Below are positions 29,907 through 43,865 of a DNA stretch of 64,000 nucleotides, piece by piece (the stretch's first letter is position 1; each line of letters starts with the position of its first letter). Under the pieces are notes generated by a model. The model was not told the DNA's origin. It ran no database searches and worked only from the letters and a program-made list of their open reading frames with translations. Made by a program: the position numbers and the translations under genes. This DNA comes from Nymphaea colorata (Eukaryota; Streptophyta; Magnoliopsida; Nymphaeales; Nymphaeaceae). The stretch covers positions 22,523,703 to 22,587,702 of the forward strand of contig NC_045146.1 of NCBI RefSeq assembly GCF_008831285.2, in the 5' to 3' direction.

Positions 29907-29978
29907 TCCGTTGCCGGGACTCGAACCCGGGTCTCTCGGGTGAGAGCCGAGTATCCTAACCAACTAGACTACAACGGA
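29907..29978 (-). tRNA. tRNA-Glu(CTC)
   Basis: The minus strand folds as a 72-nt cloverleaf: acceptor TCCGTTG/CAACGGA, anticodon loop CTCTCAC with anticodon CTC, T-arm GGTTCGAGTCC, and the B box GGTTCGAGTCC. It lacks an intron. A T-run just after the 3' end (revcomp of 29898-29901) fits a Pol III terminator. It lies about 380 bp upstream of the acidic-protein gene, on the same strand. Confidence 0.96.
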
Positions 29979-32025
29979 TTGATGTGAGGATGATCAATTT
30001 TTTAATAACCTATCAGTGATTACGGCAATCACTCACAAAATTAATCCCCACGTAACCAAGGATTTAGAGTTACAGCTGCTTGAATGTTCATAAACTACGA
30101 AGGTAGCATCAAGCATCAACGACCGCATAAAATTTTGATTCTATAAACAAAATTAGGAATTGAAATGAAAATTCCGATTTTAGTTTTTCTTTGTGTTTGA
30201 TGGTCTCGAACTTTGGTTCCAGAATTCAAAACGGTGTGTTTGATAAAACATGAATTAAAATTGTATAATTGATGAATTAAAACCATCTCGACGTTTTATT
30301 ATTTGATGGTCTCATCTTTGTGTTCATGTGTTCACATCAAGTATGAAAAGGGTGTTCGTTTTTATTATCAATGTCCTAATTTTCGACTTCAGTTACTGTC
30401 CAACCTCACCCAACAATGAAATTCATCATTTTTAGATCCGGAAAACATTGTTTCTATGCAAGGGGAAAACCAGAACCAGTCAGCTTCATTCCAAACTTTT
30501 AGATGTTGCAAGAAACATGAGAGAAAGAAGGAACAAGAAATGATTCATGTAGGTTACATATAAACTAATATGTGTGCATTGGTTTTCCCATAGCTATGAC
30601 CATTATTTGATACAGTGCATCAGCCGATTCAGAGGCTTAGCTTAGTCAGTTGTGTATCAGCAAAAGATACTACTGGGTATATGCTTAGAACATAAGGGCG
30701 AAAAAACAAGAATAAAGAACTAATGCATAACTTGTGGTACCCTTGAATTAACCGGGAAACCGAATCGGTTTGCCGTCGGTTCAAATTTGAATGACAGATT
30801 GAGGCCGCTCTTAAAAGATAGGACCTGCCTAACCTTGACACGCCAAAGTAGTTTCAGGACTAACAATGTAATCCACTCATGATCAGTCCAGCAGATGAAG
30901 CTTTTGTGGAGTTAGATTTTTGGCACTAAAGAGGTTTTGTGCCCTTAGAAAAAAATGCATTGATAATGGTAACCAACATGGACTCAAAGTGGAGGATTAA
31001 TCCCACACCCGTCCTCATTTCCTTTCCCCTTACCCCCAAGGTCCAAACATGTGACAATATCAAATGGTGAAATCTTCAAGTGTTTCAATTGCACGTAAAA
31101 ACCCACTCCTTTTTTTATGATACAGAGCATTCACCCCCATTGGTCGAACTGAACATGCCGCATACACATCCAAGCTCACCCGTTTGAGCTATGCCCATGG
31201 GGGCCATCTCCTCTCCGTACGTCCCAGCCTCAGCGGTGGAAGACGAGAAGGATGCACCGCGAGTTTGGCTGGAAAAAAACCTGTGAAGAGTCAAGGTGAT
31301 AGAGAAAGCCACGACAACTTGGGCGCGACAGACGGGAAAGATATCCATCTACCAAGTCAGAAGCTACATTCATTAGGTCCAAGTCAAACTCCATGTTATC
31401 AGCACTTTAGACAAACTACCCACGCAAAACTTTTTTTTCCCTTTTCAAGATGCGACCACGGTTAAGCAAACACTAAGCAGATGATGCCACAAACACAACC
31501 TCGCTACCGGACTCTTGACCCCCAACAACTGGAAGTTTCGAGTCCAACATCCTAACCAGATAAATAAAAACGAGCCGCGAGTTTGCTTCGGAGAATCCAC
31601 AGGTCCAACTTCGTTGATTTACAATGTGAAGATGCCAACCATCTAGGGAACCTTATGGTGAGCACGATCAAATTGACGGAAAGCATAAATTATCTTAGAG
31701 TAATTTATTTAAAACAATCAGCATATCACGTTATTCAACTCAGCAGCCCAAACTCAAAACCTTGAAGACAAACTATCAACCATCCTAGCAGCCAACCGTC
31801 CTAGCAGCCAACCGCAACAAATGCAATATAAAACTAACGTGCCTACAAAATCTCAGTCTCGCTTTAGCAAGGGAGGGAGACCTGCCCCCTTTACAGCCAT
31901 CAGGACACGCGGATTAAACAATATGCAGTATAGGTGCAGCCCTATGTCCAATTAAATCCAATCTCTTACATAACAAGTTCTGCCTCTTCCATAACAGGGG
32001 TTAACCACGAATTTTCTCTAATCTG
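29979..32025. other. Spacer between tRNA-Glu and the G-patch gene
   Basis: AT-rich, no recognised coding exon. Sequence at 30130-30330 (AAAATTTTGATT, GTGTTTGAT words) resembles dispersed non-coding repeats also seen near 58080-58260. The last part is the G-patch gene's 3' UTR. Confidence 0.5.
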
Positions 32026-35000
32026 CTATGTGAGACTCACTATCTTGCCATCCACTTTAAACTTTCGGCTGCTTCCTAGCTGCACAAAGAATAAATAGAC
32101 AACTTTCATATTTGACTTGAGCTACTGCAATTTACAAAAGACACTAACTGTTAACTACAGACAACACAAGATGCTTGAGCTCCTAAAATTTACACAAGAC
32201 ACTGTTAATCCACAGACAACTCAAGATGCAAACAACCAGGTCTTATCAGTTTGTTGTGCGTGCAACGTTATTAAACTAAAAGATGCATAAATGCAGATGC
32301 GTTAACTCTCTTGAAAATCTTCATAATCCTTTTCAGAATGAATAGCAAGAATCACAAGTCATCCAGAAGCTCAACAATCCAAGTGGACCAAGTCCTACTT
32401 ACCCCATGAACTTTAAATTCACCTTTCCAAGGAATTACTTAAACATATGCAGTTACAATGCCTATCGCCACAGATCTGAACTACAATCCCATCACAAGAA
32501 TCTAAGAGAACAACAAAAATTCTGCTTTTAAATGAATTGTCATTTGGCTCTCCCTGAAATTAGAGATAATTCAAAATTGTATCCAGTTACACGGTCAAGA
32601 TGAAAACAGATCCTGCTATCTAACCATGCAATGTCTAACAATGAGAAGACTACCACTCTCATAGGTTCTAGCTCTCCAGCTGTTTATGTTGATCCTTTAA
32701 GGTCTGCAAGGATTATGTTTCCCTGAATAAAATAACTGATCCAAGAGTGATACACGTCATAAGTACTAATGTTTGTTTGATCACCGATTGAAAAATCACA
32801 GCATGAGGTCCACGATGGTGATTTCTCAACCTGCAATTTTTGGTTTGAAAGGTATTTACCATTTACTTTGTCGCCTATTTGCATTCTTGATACTCAAGTA
32901 CCAAGATACAAGTGCTTATACCTTTAACACTTCAGAGATACTTTATTTTGAATGTCAGGTGTGGGGAACATGGTTGTAAATGGTGTTCAAGCTCATCCTT
33001 TACAAAAATGTTTACCAAGTTTGAATTCATGATAAAAAGCTACACAAAATGAGCTCGAGCAAGCTCAGTATATTTTGTAAAGGCTAAGGAATAACATAAC
33101 ATGAACCCTGACTTCCTCAGCCTACTAAGCCAGCGTGTAATAATATTATTTATAAAAGTACATGCATAATTCCAAGTAGAACAATAAGATTTTGAATTCT
33201 CAACTAACTAGCACTCATTAGAAAAAATTACTATTCGTGAAGCAAACACTTTGCCTCCTGTATTAGTCATATAAATGCATATACATATATTTGATAATTT
33301 ATTGTTACTTGCTAACTGATGGGCCTATATGGGCCAAACTGGGTGAACACCAGCTTGGTTAGGATTGTGCAGTCCCTAAAAAGTGTCATTTTAAAGAAAA
33401 TGTCAGCAATCTTCCCTCTTATAAACTTTAATTTTGATAAAATGAAAGATTCTCGTGCCTCCTAGTTGTGTACTCACATTCAGATAGTTCTATTTTCCAT
33501 AATATGCTTATGTCATGTGTGATACAAACATTTGTTCCATGTGTGCTGCACAAGTGTGTGGGAGGAATGTATTAAGGAAACATAGAAATTCATAGAAACA
33601 TGAGAGTAGGTACCACTACAACAAGCTACCATGTAAAGATATAGGCATTTTTTATGTTTGAAATACCTTCTGCTTCAAATATGATACAGCTTCACGCCCA
33701 GAGGTGAAATCAGAAAAGAAAGAAGATGCATGTGCCTGCGCAAGTACTTTAAGATCTTTAACCTTCATTGCGTTCCCAGGAACCTGCAATGGAGCCATAA
33801 GATGAGTGAAAATGGGGTAAGAAGCTATCAAATGGATGGCTAAAGATTAGCACTTTTTTCTAATCACCTGAGATAATATCACTTTACACAGCTTTTTTAG
33901 CTTGGGCTTTGGTTCCTGTCCTGTTTCAATAGTCTCAACCTTTCGCTTTCGTGAACCACCATTATCAGCAACATCCCTATCATCTTTGCCCCTGAGCTTC
34001 CGTGAACCACCACAGTCAATGACATCCTCATCATCAGTATCATCGAAAGAGGTCTTCTTCCCCTTCCAGTAGCTTCCAGCAATCTTCTTAGGTTGACTTT
34101 TTATGCCAAGGCCCTGCTTTCCTGAGGTGGCCTTATCCTGCACAAAGAAAGAGAAAAGTGACGACATTGTAACTGAAAATCAGAACAAAGAATAATGTGA
34201 GGACCAATATAGGATCTGAATTGGAAAAATACAAAATGGAAAGCTAAAAAGTAACATAAAATCTACATATCGCAAGTCATACACAATCAGAATGAGACAT
34301 GCTAAGTCAAATGAACTCCCCTAAAGGGCTGCACCTAAGTCATCATATCTCAGGTGTAAGTGCTGATGCAGCAATGGAGGGGCAAAATTATCAGACAAAC
34401 CAAGTAGGCTGCAGCCACACCTGACTATTTTTGTCCAACTAAGTGCACACCTGCCTCCAGCCAACATCCCACAGGATGCAGCCACAACTGGTCAGGTGCA
34501 CATCGAGACTCGAACATTTCCCTTTCTATTTTAACAAGTAATTAGAAAAAAAAGGTTTAAGAACAACCATTCCCTCCTCACCTTCATTGGTCTGCAAATG
34601 TCATTAGATGCAACAGACATGGCCATGGTTAGGCCTGCTTATAATTAATAGGAATCTATCCATCTACCTGACATCCATGAATCTGTTCTTTATGTGGATT
34701 TCTAAGATTATTTTGATTAAAAACTTAAAATAAATCTGCTTTATGTAGTCTGTTTCAAAGCTTATTTTGATTAAAAGCATAAAATTATGTCTGGTTGTGA
34801 CACGTTTTACTGTTTGTTGACTTTCGATATTTATATATATGGTGCTGCACCCATACCCCACACCTATGAGATATAGGAAGCATGAAACAGACAAGAAAAG
34901 CGATTACCTGAACAAGTTTGTAAAGGTTTTCCTGGTCTTGCTCAGCAAAAGCAGCTATTTGAATTGGTTTGGCAGATGAACACTCAGATTTCCTGGAAGC

Positions 35001-38000
35001 CAGAGCCTTCTCCCTGGCAGATCTTGTTCCAAGGAGACCTCCCCATACAAAACCGTTCCTGTGTCCCCACCAATCCAAAGGAACATCTTTCTTCACAGTT
35101 TCTGCCAAAACATGTAAGAAGCATCACTATATCAATAATAATAAAAATAAAAAAAATAAAAAAACTTATGCAAACTTGCATCTAGTGATATATAAGGAAA
35201 TTTCAGCCAAACTTGTCCATGACAGAGGATATACTTCTGAAAAATGAATGCCTAGTTGCGATAACAGAAGCAGAAGCAAATCTAGTAACTGTTGCAGAGT
35301 ACAAAATAGCAAATATTGAGAACTTAAGCCGTTAATTTTTCCTATTACTTAAGCATAAGTATCATCCTCCGTAACGATCTCATAATAAATGAAGCAAGTC
35401 ATATACTGAAGAATATAGAAGTAGGAAGATAGAGCAGCAGCTAAGTCATCAGACGGATGCAAACGGCAAATAAAGGATCAAAGGAAACACCACCAGAAAA
35501 CAAACAGTTAGGAAGCACAAGAAGCTAGACTGAAGTGATGCAGACATATAACACAGTAGAAGCACATGGGGCAATCTCGGAAGCAATAAGAAAGAGCTCA
35601 ACTTTCATAAAATAGTGAAAGATAGCATGATCCATGCAAACGAAATGCAAGCCGACAACCCTTGAAAGAAATTTCTTTTCCCGAAAAAAGTGTACCAGCA
35701 TAAAGACATGGCAACTCAACATAACAGACCATTCTTAATAAAAAGTGATAAGTTACGTATATGCTGAAACATTTAACAAACAAAATAACAAGGTAAAATA
35801 TCATCCTAACGAGCCCAAGCACAGGTATCCCTATCAAATGAAAACCCTTGAAGAATTCCAACTCAACACCAACCATCAACCAAAGTTACTGGCAGACATA
35901 AGGCAATTAACAATTTGATTGTTGTTGTTTGTGCAGAATGATTTTCTTGATGACCACACAATGCAGCAAATACTTGTCCCTCAACTGCTGGAATTTTACT
36001 ACCAATGCAAGTTCAGGTCGCAACCACAGCAAAAACCAATTCATACACACTACAAGTCTACCAAAATAACAACAATAAGCCTCGGAAGAAGCAAAAAACC
36101 AACGGGGGCTGTAAACAGAAAAATTATAGAGAAGAAATTGCTGAACACCTTCAAGAAGGCCGCGTCTGGTGGGACAGAAGCTCAATCCAATAGTAAAACA
36201 TGGTTGACTCAGAAATTTTAGGAGTTACCTTCTGCATGGTAAACAAGAACCTCTGACACACTTAACGGCTTCTCATCATGCAATGCCTCCTCACTAGGTT
36301 TGTTTGTGCTGCCCTAAATTTACAAACAAAGCAGTTTCATGTAAGAAACATAATTCAGAAACAGAATGATTAACAAGCATTACAAATTTACAACCAAAGC
36401 CAAAGTTAGCCAAATGATTCAACCTAATTTCAACTCAACAATCTTCTTAAACAAGCATCTATTGCTCAAGTAGCTCAAAGCAGCATCAGAATCAATACCA
36501 GCAGGCAAAACAAAGAAGGGAACAGAAGGAAGCCTGGGTCAATCTATGAAAATGTGATCCTCTTAACCAACGAGGAAAAAAGATCAACAGCTGAGGTCTC
36601 TAAAGGAGATGAAGTTCCATACCATAAGATAAGATAGGTGATAGACCCTCAAAGACAGGAAAGATGTGGAACCTAATGTTCTCAAAAGAAAGGAATTAAA
36701 TAATGTGGTTGATGTGTCACCACACTGTACAACTGAACACAACAAAACATAGACTATACTAGACATGCAAACCTATCAAGCATAGGCAATGGTTCCTATG
36801 ATCACGTGATCTTGAATCTTCTTTGGAGCCTAATATTCTCAAGATAACAAATAAAAATAAATAAATAAAGGGTGATGAGGCTGGTGCCTCACTATACAAT
36901 TATACACAACAAAGACATCCCATGAAACAAAATTCCTTGTGGCAGTAGCATTTTTAGTAGAAACATCAATTCATCACATATAAGTCCCCCAACTACTCTA
37001 TGGAATATGTGGGAAAAAATGTACTCTTGATGTGTAGTGTGCCAAAAAGAAAGTGTTAGATTATGTGTGTTAAACCAGTATGATGAAATCAAGATGAATA
37101 AAGAGAGTCTTGATTGGATAAACCTCTCGAAGAAACTTTGTCAGTTTATCATAAAAAAACAATCAGAACCCTTTCCAAGATATGCACACAAATTTGAAAC
37201 CACACAGCCGAAGAAAACAATAAATGAAGAGATCCACTCTTTTACTTTCAAAAGTATATAGGGGGACAAAATCCAAGAAGAAAGTCTTCAGTAAAAGAAA
37301 ACATTTTAAAAATACAAAACTTGAAGCGGCATGAAAAACTTGAAGCGGCAGAATTAGGGTGGGAAGCAGGATACAAGAACACGAAAGCAGGCACATTTGA
37401 CAATCTCTTCTCATGCCACCACCTCTCTGTTTTCATATCTTCAGCACAAGTTCATCCTTAGCTTTCAGTGTTTCACTGGATTAAACTTTTGTGCATCTTT
37501 CATCAATAAACCCTAAAGTCCAGATCTTCAACCTAAAGTAAAACCCTAATCCTTGTTCTTTTGCAGTTCCTGCAGCACATAGTACATTTTTCCAGGGGAG
37601 AGAAGTAAAGAAAGGCATTCCAACCTTAAACTATCTCAAACATGTACTTTGAACTACATACAATTTTACAGTACATCTGAAAAGAGACCTACCCAGAAAC
37701 AGAGAGGACAAAAGATGTCAAGAAAATTACCAGAATCTCTTGAAGGTCTTTCTCTGAGTATGAATTCACTAGCTTCCCCTTCTCCCTTCTCTTGTATCTA
37801 AAAGAAAAAGAAGCAAGCTTGTTGTTTCATTAACTAAATGACATGATATTTGAAAATTATTTTCCAAGAAACAAAGTAACTAATAATCAAACCAACCTTC
37901 CTTGTGGTCTAGTTGATTTTGATGCAGGGGTCTCTTCCGATTTACAACTGCTTGCATTATCTCGATTTTTTCCTGTTCATCCACAAATTTAAATACTTTG

Positions 38001-41000
38001 AAGGTTGAACCTTAATTCACCACAGAAATCAAGACACGCTGAACAGATATAACACTTACCAGTGTCCTCATCTTCTGGTATTTTCTGCCAATCAGAAAAC
38101 AAAATGAAATTAGCAAATACTAAAAAAATGTCAAAATAGTATTTCAGGCTTCAAATTTGGGAAGTAATAAGAGGAATCACCACTGCCAATCTTTTCAGAA
38201 TCTCATCAAATGTGGATGTGTCGAATTGCCATTTATCAGCAGCCTTGTCAAGACCTATACCTATGAATAAAGCCAAGATAATTAAGCGAAAAAACTTTAT
38301 ATATATTTGAAAATGGAGTGCATCCAGCATCAAACGTGAGTTCAAATAACCTGTTGTATCTTGTTTTTTAGAGACCTTTATATGGCCTTTAATTCCTTGT
38401 TTCTCCTTGCCAAGGCCCTCACCTTCCTCCCATCCCTGGCAAAATAAAACATATAAAATCAGATTGTGTGCACAAAATGCCATATTTTTCAGGAATATAG
38501 ATATGCACCATGTACTCGTGTTCAAATTCCGAGGCTTCCAGTTATTAGAAGACTATATTTTTATGATTTTTTTTCAGCAAACTTACACTTGGTTACAGCT
38601 TGTGAATGTTCATATTGGTATAGATAGTAGATATTTCTTATCCATTAAGTTATTAACATTCAACAACTACTGTAATGATGCAAAGAGTTTAATGCTTATC
38701 ATCCCTGGCAACCTTACTTTGTATTCGAAAGAAAAATAAAATTGTCATAAAATCCTTCTAGTAATTATCGCTCAGAAACTAGAACAATTTTGAAAACATA
38801 CCTATGTTGTTAAGGCCTCACCTAGGTGTGGACTAAGAGTTCACACCCGTTGCCTAAGTCCACACTTAGGCGACGGGATATGTGCTGGCACCTAGGCTCG
38901 CCTAGGCTGGCCTAGGCGCCAACACACCTAGTCCATGGGCAAGTGAAAAATCACCTTCCCTTTCAATTAAAATTCTTAATTGAGTATATATTGTTATGTA
39001 CTTTATTTTGTATTGATTAGGCACTTTATGTGTTATTGAGTTGATTATGTTGTTATATGTATTGTTAATCATTTAGTCTGTTATATAGTATTGTGATACC
39101 TCATAGCAGTTATATGTATACATTAAAATGGTTATGTTATGTACTTGTGGTTATGCTAACAGTGCACTTATGTAGTTATATGTATTGTTAATTTGTTATA
39201 CCAGTTATAAACTTATATGTATATACTATTATGCATTGTCACAGAAAACACATATTAATTCAAAAAAATGTGTTAAATACGCAAAAAAACAGTCAGCTGA
39301 ATTAAACAGCAATTAGACACATCTTTTTTAAAAATGCCAAAAAATAAAATACGCGAAAAAATGCTTGTTATACATGTTTTTTCGCATTTTTTAAACTACC
39401 ACAAACTTCTATTTTTTAAGTGCAAGGTCTGTTTTTTAAACAATGGCACTGCATGAATATTGAAGAAAAGTTGGTTCTTTTTAAACTTGACCTTCCCTTT
39501 TAATGGGAAAAGGGTACTTTTAGGTAGAAAAGAGGGATTAGGTTAAAATAAAAAATCGTTCGGGAGAAAATGGGTTAGGTTAATACACGTTGAAGCTTTG
39601 AGTTTGAACTTTGAAGTTGAGAGGGGAGCGGACGAAAGCTGAGAGGGGTCGATGGACAGAGGCTGACCGTGAGAAGTTGAAGTTTGCAAGCTGTGAGCTT
39701 CGACGGGGGTCACCAGACTGAAGGTAAATTGTCGTCGGACGTAAGCTAGGTTGAACCATTGACGGCTTGAAGCCTGCGAGCAGCCACGACCTCAGGGCTA
39801 TAAACTTTTGTTAGCTATGTATTTGCCAGACTATTAGTTTTCATTTTTCTAACTTTAATTTGTTTCTTATCTAGTCATTTTTCAATGTTTTTTTAATTTC
39901 TCATTTATGTTATTTTTATATAATTTTCAGGATTTTTTTAAATGTTTTAAAATTTGTTGAGATTTTCCAGAGATATACAACTTTGCCGTGTTATACCTAA
40001 GAAATTTCTCGCCATATAATACACGGACACGATATACGTGACAATGCTATCATGTTAAATTGCAGTGTAATACAATTTGTTATTCATGTTATATGTATTG
40101 TAATTTGAGTTATATGTGTATGCTGTTATGTACAGTCTGCTATACCTGTTATATAGTATTGCATCAACATATGATATGTATATACTATATACTATTATCC
40201 TGTTATATAATATGTAGTACTGAAATACCTATTATATCGTATATGTATACGTTGGTATGGTTATGCACTTAAATGTATTGTTACTGTTGTGTGCTTATAT
40301 GTATACTATTATGTATTGTTAGTCTTTTTATTATATTATGTCTTTCTTTAAGTACAGATGGATTAAAGCCTTCTTGCGGATCTATATTCCTTCTTCTAGA
40401 GATTAGATTTAGTTTTTTTTTGTTTTCCTTGCATTAGATTGCATTTAATAAGTTACGTTAAACCTCTTCTATTGATTTGGCATATTCAATCAAGTCAACA
40501 ATTAAGTTTTGATTGTTTAAGTTGATTATGTTTGGCATATTACTACTCACCACATTTAAATATTAGTAATAGTTAATCAAAATAACGGCATATTAACATA
40601 ACTAAAAAAAAAAATTGGTCGCTTCTTTTACCTAGGCCTGCCTAGGCACTAGGCACTGCTTGGGCCTTGACAACATAGGCAGATACATGGTTTTATTTTC
40701 CTTAAAAAAAATATATATTTTTGAGAAATGCTACAAATATGCTCGAGCTAGCAGGTGAGGTAAGCAGATTCCACCCATTGCTTGCAAATGTCCCTACCTG
40801 TTTGGATTCTCTACAGAATGTGGAAAGTGGACCAGTCACCAGCAGACCAATTGTGGAGTTAGCAATAGACACCTGAGGTCCTGAACCCATCCCCTCTTAA
40901 GGATCAAGTGGATAAAGCACGTCAGCTGTGAACACTACAGCCAACTTTCCTTTCTAAACCTTGACAACATTCTTGAAACATGTCTACACCATCCAACACT

Positions 41001-42067
41001 GCTTGTCAATGGGGTCGTTATCATGCCAATCCGAGTAAAATACTAAACGTCGTGTTTTCCTCGAGCATTCCCCACCTACACTCGCCAGTCGCCAGCATAT
41101 ACTATCAAGGCTGCTCCTAAGGATCCTTCAAGGTACCACTATCCTAACTAAAAATCTTGCATTAACCACATAGGCCGTTTTCACTAACAGAGGGTGCCCG
41201 CCCTTTTCGCCCTTACATTTAAAAATTCCCGTTTTTTCCTAAAATTTAAGCTTTGCGCAGGTTGACTTCACTTTTCTTTCTTCTATCGAACTGCTCTATT
41301 TCCAGATCCTCCGAGATGCTGCTCCGATACAGAAATTCAGACAAAGAATAACCTATCCCATCGGCCTCATGAATAACCATCAACCCAATTATAATCATTT
41401 CTCAGTACTACATATAGTTACAATTAATTTGCGAAAATCCTGTGCAATGTGCTCGTTCTCCACAGCAATTACGCCTGAGACATGAAAACTGAAAGATGGC
41501 TACCGTCCAACAGTGTTGGCTGGTTGCCAAGTTATTCTAATTTTTCAATGCATTCATCGCACGTTACGAGAACTCGTCCTCGACCCCCGTTCTTGAACAA
41601 TCCAGTGCCACCCGACTAAAACCAACCAGAATCGTGATTCCAGGAATTTTTTTTCGTTTTACCGTAAATTTAAATGACAAACCCTTAAAAATAAACTCAA
41701 TTCTAACGGGGAATCGAGAAAATAAGTAACTGATAGATACAAAAACAAGATGGATCAGCGTACAATTCACGACAAGATCCACCGACCCTTTCAAGCGTAT
41801 ACATCTTCAACTCGTTCATGGATATTCGAAACTTTGAAAAGGGAAACTGACAACCTAAACACGGCATAACTTTTATAAAGACAACAAAAAATAGGAGGAT
41901 AGAAAACCCTAAACAGCGGAAGAAGCCGGTAAACTTGCGAGGCTTATTAGGGTTTTTAGGAGCCGAATCGGTTGACAGAGAAGACGCACCATTTGCTTCA
42001 TGAGGCGGAAGGCGGCTGAGTCCCTAAGGACTCCGACGTAGCAGAGCGGCGCCTCCGGTGCAGCCAT
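32026..42067 (-). CDS. G-patch domain protein, PinX1/Gno1-like (11 exons, 376 aa)
   Basis: Exons on the minus strand: 42067-41990, 38435-38351, 38260-38181, 38084-38060, 37972-37897, 37797-37731, 36313-36229, 35101-34908, 34137-33868, 33783-33667 and 32079-32026 (TAG). All are GT-AG and the phases sum to 377 codons. Residues 1-26 read [20 protein letters not shown] plus RLMKQM, joined to [20 protein letters not shown], a textbook G-patch start. Next come [32 protein letters not shown], a Lys/Ser/Asp-rich nuclear stretch, and a tail [14 protein letters not shown]. Family members (yeast Gno1/Pxr1, human PinX1, Arabidopsis At1g63980) act in nucleolar rRNA and snoRNA maturation, the G-patch activating a DEAH helicase. 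The last exon was found only because its frame and tail fit the family; reading past exon 10 would stop at once. Intron 1 (3.55 kb) carries a TIR-bounded insertion. Confidence 0.85.
38801..40679. mobile_element. 1.9 kb TIR-bounded element in intron 1 of the G-patch gene
   Basis: Outer ends are 17-bp inverted repeats: CCTATGTTGTTAAGGCC at left, and at right the complement of CCTATGTTGTCAAGGCC (one mismatch). Next to the ends are clusters of CCTAGG and GCCTAGGC words, a pattern I associate with plant hAT-like non-autonomous elements. The interior is AT-rich and repeats degenerate GTTATATGTATTGTTA-like words at 39030-39240 and 40070-40330. I see no transposase frame and no clear target-site duplication. 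Confidence 0.65.
41905..41957. promoter_or_regulatory. Telo-box pair at the 5' end of G-patch intron 1
   Basis: AAACCCTAAA at about 41904-41913 and TTAGGGTTTTT at 41947-41957 are telo-box (AAACCCTA) motifs within 90 bp downstream of exon 1. Telo-boxes are established elements of plant ribosome-biogenesis and translation genes, often placed in the leader or first intron. Confidence 0.5.
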
Positions 42068-43353
42068 TCTGCCGCCCCGATCGGCTGCGCTCCTCGTCGT
42101 CCTGTTCTTCTCCTTGTACGAGCGCGAGAAGGAGGGCAACGAAAGCCGTGGCCACGGGAAAAATAGAAGGGGCGCGTGTGAACAGTAGATGGTGGCGAGT
42201 GGGACTCGAATTGAATCAAATCTTGCCCGTCGGATTTCGGCGATGGACGGCTCGGGTCTTTCCCTTCGCAGTCTTCCGGGAGATCGGTCTAAACTGAAGA
42301 CGGCGGCGTGGTTTTACTTGGATCCTGTTTGGACTCGGATCTGGATTCATGATCTACGTTTAAACCAAGAACGTGTGTGAGCTAAAGCTGCAAATATAAT
42401 ATTTGATCCCGTTTGCATCCGAATATTTCACGTCTGAAATAATGAAATTCTGGTCCAGACATGATCTGTTAAATTGGATTCACTTTCCTTTTAACTTAGT
42501 AATTTAAAGTCTCCGTTTGGCTATGACTTGAATCAAACACTAAGAAGTGCTGCTCCCTTTCACTTTCTTTTTCAGGTCTCGTGAGTTTGGAAAATTCAAG
42601 AATATTTTTATGAAAATCTGATGTCTAAACCATATCTCGCGAGCTAACTAAATAAATTGATGATCTTCTTTTAAAACATGTAACTTCTACAAAGTATAAC
42701 TTCTAGGCAATTACTTTTAGCCAATTTTGCTGGATGTTTTAACCATGTCGGATGATTAACATGCAAAAAATTGACACTAGAGAAACAACATTATTAGCAT
42801 TGCTACAAACTTATCGTATATGGATTATTTATAGTAGTTTTAATAACTATTTATGGTCACCGAAATTTAGGACTACCTATGCGGCTGGTTGGTTTACTTT
42901 GTGTCATTAAAAGCTATCACAAAAGATATTATATTTTATTCCTAAAGATTGTAATCAAACAATTGTCGTGGTGTGATTTTCTTTTCAAACCCATAAGAAA
43001 ATATATATATATAACCAAACACTTAAGTCAGTTATAAGAACCAGGCCCTTTAATTGTTTGTTAAAAGGTTATTTTAAATAGCATATAAACATCCTAATAC
43101 ATTTATAACAACTATTTTGATACGAATCAAGTTGTTTTTATGAATAACATTGATTTTTCTATTATCGGAACGTTGATTATGCGAGATTCATTCAATTTTG
43201 CTTATTTTGAAAACATTATTCAATGCTAAAAAATGATGAACTTAATATATATTTCACATCAACCTATCCTTAAGATCATATTGGTAATGTTATGTTGAAG
43301 TAAATACTTTAAATATGATATTTAAAGGGACTAGCTTTGTCCAGACCTATTCG

Positions 43354-43400
<47 letters not shown>

Positions 43401-43865
43401 TTATTTACAAGGGTTATCCAATTTATTATGATGGAAAAATAAAAAGAAACTAATATTAAATGATAAAATTTTTATTATCTTTTTTTAATTATTCATCATG
43501 ATAATGATGAATCGGACAACACTTATGAATAAGTACAACTAGATTCACCATTCAATTTGTAATAATAATAATAATACAAGATTGATCATCGGGAATTTTT
43601 TTAGCTTTAAAAGCAAAAATTTAATCTAGCTATTTTTGCAGTGTTGCATTTTATCACTAAATTATATTTTTATTTTTCTGATAAGCTCAAAATGAAAAAT
43701 TGCCCCTACTGTTTTTAAAAGATGTTATCGGACGCAGACGCGTCCAATTTAACCGCATACAAAAATAGCGAGCACCCGAATGAAACTAGACCCTGTGCAT
43801 TTGAGGGCTTTTAAACGATGGAGGGCCGTAGCTAGGGTTCAGGGTTTTTGTTATTGAGGTTGAGT
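42068..43865. promoter_or_regulatory. Divergent intergenic region between the G-patch gene and LTV1
   Basis: The 1.8 kb between the two start codons has a GC-rich stretch at 42068-42300 next to the G-patch start and an AT-rich middle with a (TA)n run at 43357-43396. A telo-box (TAGGGTT at 43833-43839) lies about 27 bp before the LTV1 ATG. No coding exon recognised. Confidence 0.55.

Noticed and set aside
32684-32884. Frame following TTGCAG as the last G-patch exon
   Set aside because: Its sequence does not fit the family; the exon at 32026-32079 gives the conserved SRKF...VDGK tail.
33605-33635. CACTACAACAAGC as a second CACTA end
   Set aside because: No subterminal GACGG-type repeats follow it.
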